From: Actinomycetospora sp.
Lineage (GTDB): Bacteria; Actinomycetota; Actinomycetes; Mycobacteriales; Pseudonocardiaceae
Assembly: GCA_025925615.1 (NCBI GenBank)
Contig: JAICLN010000177.1
Location: 1-8,640 of the forward strand
DNA length: 8,640 bases
Direction of reading: 5' to 3'
A model generated the notes under the pieces. That model saw only the letters and a program-made list of their open reading frames with translations, had not been told where the DNA came from and searched no databases. Position 1 is the first letter of the stretch. The number at the start of each line of letters is the position of its first letter. Made by a program: the position numbers and the translations under genes. Shown here piece after piece: positions 6,249 through 8,640 of this stretch.

Positions 6249-7115
6249 TCAGCCGACGGACGCGGCGACCCGCTCCTCCGCCCGCGAGGCCCGCGGGTCG
6301 GCGGAGACCGTCGGGACCGGGCCGGAGGCGGGCGATACGCGCGGCGCCGGGCAGTCGTCGTCGGGCTGCGGGCCGCGGGCGAGGTCCAGCGTCATCGGCT
6401 CGAAGCCGAGGAGGCGCTGGAAGTGGCGCAGCCCGGGCTCGAGGAACAGGGCCGTGTCCACCGCGAGGTGCCCGACCCCGCGCGCGGCGAGCTCGGCCAC
6501 CAGGTGCGCGGAGAGCAGATAGCGCGACGGGCCCGTCTCCCGGCCCGGCGCGGCGAGCATGAGGTCGAGTCGGGCGAAGGGCCCGTCGACGGAGGTGAGC
6601 GCCACGACCTCGGTCACGTCGTCCGCGTCCCGCGCGAGCCAGGCCTGCACGAGCCCGGTCTGCAGGTCGTCGCGCACCGACTCGACGAGGGCCTCCTCGC
6701 CGCGGGCCCGCAGGACCGCGGTGATCCGGACCTCCGCCTCGACCCGGCCCATCCGCCGGCAGGTGACGCCCGCCGCGGCGGCCCGCGTGCTGTTGGTGCG
6801 CACCGCCTGCCGGGACCGGCCGCGCAGGTACTCCTCGCCCCCGGTGGGCAGCGTCAGCACCGAGACCGCGACCCGGCAGGGGACGCCGTGGCGGTGCCCG
6901 CCGTACTTGGCCTCCATGCGGTCGCCGAGCGCGGTGGGCGAGAAGCTCACCGCGAGCTGCGGCAGGTCGGCGAGCACCGGCAGGCGATCGCGGAGCGCGG
7001 GCACCGCGCACGCCACCGTCGCCGCCGCGCGCCGCACCCGGGCCTGTGCACCGTCCCGCGCCTGGAGCGCCTCGCCGAGACGCACGAACTCCGGATTCGC
7101 CAGCCCGCTGCTCAC
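6249..7115 (-). CDS. GNAT/FemAB-like acyltransferase-fold protein, function unassigned
   Basis: This is a 288-residue protein whose family I recognise only loosely. Residues 96-108 read YLRGRSRQAVRTN, a basic stretch followed by a helix with AAAAGV, reminiscent of FemAB and GNAT-like acyltransferases. Residues about 156-190 (VQAWLARD...EVVALTSVDGPFARLDLMLAAPG) look like paired strands of the acetyltransferase core. Residues about 199-240 (YLLSAHLVAELAARGVGHLAVD ... RHFQRLLGFEP) resemble the final helix-strand unit ending in the common LGFEP. The classical acetyl-CoA loop (R/QxxGxG/A) is not visible. The last 42 residues are Pro/Ala/Asp-rich and probably disordered. The start is GTG 7115, with a G-rich stretch but no strong ribosome binding site. 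It lies 117 bases before lutA and 155 bases after the membrane-protein gene. Confidence 0.75.
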   Translation of the reverse strand: MSSGLANPEFVRLGEALQARDGAQARVRRAAATVACAVPALRDRLPVLADLPQLAVSFSPTALGDRMEAKYGGHRHGVPCRVAVSVLTLPTGGEEYLRGRSRQAVRTNSTRAAAAGVTCRRMGRVEAEVRITAVLRARGEEALVESVRDDLQTGLVQAWLARDADDVTEVVALTSVDGPFARLDLMLAAPGRETGPSRYLLSAHLVAELAARGVGHLAVDTALFLEPGLRHFQRLLGFEPMTLDLARGPQPDDDCPAPRVSPASGPVPTVSADPRASRAEERVAASVG

Positions 7116-7225
7116 ACACGCCCCCGTCAGTCGTGTCGCCGTGGGGACCGATGGCTCCCACGCTGTCCACTCCCGACAACGGCGCGTCCGTATGGTCTTC
7201 CTGATACTCCAAACGGCTCACATGC

Positions 7226-7244
7226 GATCTGGGCCGTTCAGATC
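7226..7244. repeat. Inverted repeat GATCTG-N7-CAGATC
   Basis: GATCTG at 7226-7231 and CAGATC at 7239-7244 are perfect complementary arms with a 7-base spacer. The spacing suits a dimeric regulator or a modest RNA hairpin. It sits about 110 bases upstream of the GNAT-like gene and about 27 bases past the stop of the membrane-protein gene. A second small repeat, TCACC-CGACCA-GGTGA (7243-7258), overlaps its end. No T-tract follows on the minus strand, so a classical terminator is not supported. Confidence 0.35.
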
Positions 7245-7270
7245 ACCCGACCAGGTGACGTGTACCCGGA

Positions 7271-8422
7271 TCAGGTCGAGCGGGCCCGGGACGCCGGGAA
7301 CGGCATCGTGTGGATCTCGCCGTCGGCCAGGACGTCCCGACCCGCCGCGTCGTCCCGGTCGTCCAGCGGGGTCTCGTCGACGCCGTGGGTGTGCAGCCAC
7401 AGCCAGGCCATCCAGCCGACGGCGGCGACCCCGACGAAGCTGACGAGCCGGTAGAGCAGGACGGCGGCGAGGGCGGGCTTCGACGGGACGCCGCCGGCCA
7501 CGAGCGCCGCGAGCAGTGCGCCGTCGACGAGGCCGAGCCCGCCGGGGAGGAAGGCCGCGCTGGACGCGGCGGTGGCGGCCGCGTACGCGACCAGCACCAG
7601 CGAGATGGTCATGCCGTTCGCGCCGACCGCGACGCAGCAGGCCGCGAGGCAGGCGATGTCGAGCAGCCAGTTCAGCAGCGCGGAGAGCCCGACGACGACC
7701 CGGCCGCGGCCCGGCAGCTCGATGAGCGCGAGCCCCTCGATCTGGGCGGTCAGCTCGGCGACACCCGTCTCGCGCGGGCGGCGGCGCACCCGGTTGACCA
7801 GGCGCAGCCCGCCGATGCCGACGGTGGTGATGAGCCCCGGACGACGGCTGACGACGACGATGAGCGCCCCGAGCGCGAGCACGCCCGCCAGCTGCAGCAC
7901 CTGCGGCCCGAAGGTGGTGGCCCGCCCGTTGACCACGAGCGCCGACCCGACCGCGATGCCGGCGAGCGCCAGGCTCGCGGCCACGCCGCCGGTGACCATC
8001 GTCCACGTCGTGACCGGGCCACTCGCGCCCCAGGTCCGGCGCTTGCGGAAGGTGTAGGCGGTGGAGAGCGCGGCGCCGCCCGGGACCGTGAGGTGCAGAG
8101 CGTTGGCGGCGAGCGTGACGAGCACGACCGCCCGGAAGCGCACGCGCACCGCGGCCGCGCGCAGCAACCGGTGGTGGAGCAGGGCGAAGGCGAGGATCGA
8201 GCCTGCCTCGCAGGCGATCGCCAGGGCGACCCAGACCGGGTCGGCGGTGGCGAGCGTGGCGCCGGCCGCCTTGATGGTCGGGAAGATCCAGATGGCCCCG
8301 ACGACGAGGGCCGCGACCACGACACCGCCGGCGACCATGCGCACGGCGCGTCGGGACGCGACGCGGCGAGCCTCGCGCACCACGCCCTCGACCGTCACGC
8401 TCACACCCCCACTGTCCTCCAT
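7271..8422 (-). CDS. YbhN/AglD-type membrane protein (lysylphosphatidylglycerol synthase TM-domain family)
   Basis: This 383-residue polytopic membrane protein has about eight hydrophobic segments, for example at residues 29-47, 63-82, 97-118, 135-160, 172-192 and 317-343, and it lacks the cytoplasmic synthetase domain of full MprF. Family marks are a first Pro-Gly-Gly near residue 114 (LTVPGGAALSTAY) and the conserved FLPGGLGLVDG at residues 292-301. Relatives act in lipid, polyprenol or glycan flipping or transfer; the substrate here is unknown. The acidic tail after residue 344 (DETPLDDRDD) is probably cytoplasmic. The start is uncertain: ATG 8422 lies only five bases after a strong hairpin and has no ribosome binding site, while GTG 8404 and GTG 8398 lie downstream of GGAGG (8416-8420) and a G-run. 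A much longer start at 8578 adds low-complexity sequence and is unlikely. It is divergent from the WYL gene. Confidence 0.85.
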   Translation of the reverse strand: MEDSGGVSVTVEGVVREARRVASRRAVRMVAGGVVVAALVVGAIWIFPTIKAAGATLATADPVWVALAIACEAGSILAFALLHHRLLRAAAVRVRFRAVVLVTLAANALHLTVPGGAALSTAYTFRKRRTWGASGPVTTWTMVTGGVAASLALAGIAVGSALVVNGRATTFGPQVLQLAGVLALGALIVVVSRRPGLITTVGIGGLRLVNRVRRRPRETGVAELTAQIEGLALIELPGRGRVVVGLSALLNWLLDIACLAACCVAVGANGMTISLVLVAYAAATAASSAAFLPGGLGLVDGALLAALVAGGVPSKPALAAVLLYRLVSFVGVAAVGWMAWLWLHTHGVDETPLDDRDDAAGRDVLADGEIHTMPFPASRARST

Positions 8423-8427
8423 CAACA

Positions 8428-8448
8428 GCCCCGGTGGCACGCCGGGGC
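8428..8448 (-). repeat. 7+7+7 inverted repeat (leader hairpin) at the start of the membrane-protein gene
   Basis: GCCCCGG (8428-8434), a 7-base spacer, then CCGGGGC (8442-8448), perfectly complementary. In the minus-strand transcript it would form a very stable stem ending five bases before ATG 8422 and leaving GGAGG (8416-8420) free just downstream. It may be a leader structure or an operator. It argues for starts at 8404 or 8398 rather than 8422. Confidence 0.45.
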
Positions 8449-8522
8449 GAGGCGACGGACGTCGCACCCGGCGGATCTCCACCCGGTTCCGGGACGACAC
8501 GTCGCGCCCGTCACCCGGTCGT

Positions 8523-8540
8523 GCCCCCACCGTCGGGGGC
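8523..8540. repeat. 6+6+6 inverted repeat in the divergent intergenic region
   Basis: GCCCCC (8523-8528), ACCGTC spacer, GGGGGC (8535-8540). It is a perfect but short, all-GC repeat lying next to the larger palindrome at 8547. On its own it could be coincidence in DNA of this composition. Confidence 0.3.
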
Positions 8541-8546
8541 CCGGAT

Positions 8547-8567
8547 ACCGGGCGGGTCCCGCCCGGT
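8547..8567. promoter_or_regulatory. 21-bp near-continuous palindrome, candidate operator between divergent genes
   Basis: ACCGGGCGGG (8547-8556), one central T, then CCCGCCCGGT (8558-8567): ten perfectly complementary base pairs with a single central base. It ends 20 bases before the GTG start of the WYL-type regulator, so it lies over that gene's probable promoter, and upstream of the divergent membrane-protein gene. This fits a dimer-binding operator, possibly for the WYL protein itself. A hairpin in a transcript is the alternative; there is no T-tract. Confidence 0.45.
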
Positions 8568-8587
8568 CGACCGAGCACACTGACCCG

Positions 8588-8640
8588 GTGACCCGACCGA
8601 CCGCCCGGGTGCTGGCGCTGCTCGAGATCCTCCAGACCGG
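8588..8640 (+). CDS. Probable WYL/YafY-type HTH transcriptional regulator, 5' fragment
   Basis: Only the first 17 codons are present before the window ends. They read VTRPTARVLALLEILQT (first residue Met from GTG), which closely matches the opening of actinobacterial WYL-domain regulators, where this is the first helix of the N-terminal winged HTH. The fragment is too short to show the HTH core or the WYL ligand-sensing domain. GTG 8588 has no clear ribosome binding site. A weak -10-like CACACT (8576-8581) lies just ahead, so a leaderless transcript is possible. It is divergent from the membrane-protein gene and 20 bases after the 21-bp palindrome. Confidence 0.7.
   Translation, partial: MTRPTARVLALLEILQT

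Noticed and set aside
5830..7221. A minus-strand frame starting at GTG 7221 upstream of the GNAT-like gene
   Set aside because: Its first ~35 residues look less biased, but it then runs out of frame through the GNAT-like gene and lutA with low-complexity Arg/Gly sequence. It has no supported domain.
5274..7454. A 726-codon open frame on the plus strand across lutA, the GNAT-like gene and the start of the next gene
   Set aside because: It crosses several well-supported minus-strand genes and their intergenic regions and has the same low-complexity antisense composition. Long chance frames are usual when stops are rare.

Overview
The window is very GC-rich DNA (codon third positions almost all G or C, frequent GTG starts). 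It looks like an ordinary chromosomal segment of an actinobacterium. The protein styles (actinobacterial LUD/lactate cluster, WYL regulator start, LLM-class oxidoreductase, ribbon-helix-helix protein beside a PHA-depolymerase-type esterase) would suit Pseudonocardiaceae or relatives, but that placement is inference. Coding density is high, there is no gene-free stretch over about 165 bases, and I see no tRNA, rRNA, CRISPR array, transposase or phage gene.

Layout, left to right. (1) Positions 1-1428, minus strand: a two-gene unit in which a ribbon-helix-helix (CopG-like) regulator is followed 18 bases later by an esterase of the short-chain PHA (PHB) depolymerase family. The esterase runs off the left edge before its catalytic histidine. 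(2) Positions 1429-1571: a divergent intergenic region with short repeats that could be the regulator's operator. (3) Positions 1572-3142, plus strand: an SRPBCC (START-like) protein and an LLM-class flavin/F420 oxidoreductase, translationally coupled by a GTGA overlap. (4) Positions 3161-6131, minus strand: a complete lutA-lutB-lutC cluster for L-lactate oxidation, with two overlapping start/stop junctions. It meets the LLM gene tail to tail. (5) Positions 6249-7115, minus strand: a protein with a GNAT/FemAB-like look and no assigned substrate. (6) Positions 7271-8422, minus strand: a YbhN/AglD-type multi-pass membrane protein (lysylphosphatidylglycerol synthase TM-domain family). (7) Positions 8588-8640, plus strand: the first 17 codons of a probable WYL/YafY-type regulator, divergent from the membrane protein across a 165-base region with three perfect inverted repeats.

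How the genes work together. LutABC is a recognised functional unit (electron-transferring L-lactate dehydrogenase complex). The RHH-esterase pair looks like a small autoregulated unit connected with polyester or ester hydrolysis. The SRPBCC-LLM pair is probably one biochemical step or binding/oxidation couple of unknown substrate. The remaining genes look independent.

I found no convincing undescribed system. The best leads are the 21-base near-continuous palindrome before the WYL gene, the RHH protein with its extra C-terminal domain beside the esterase, and the unassigned GNAT-like protein.
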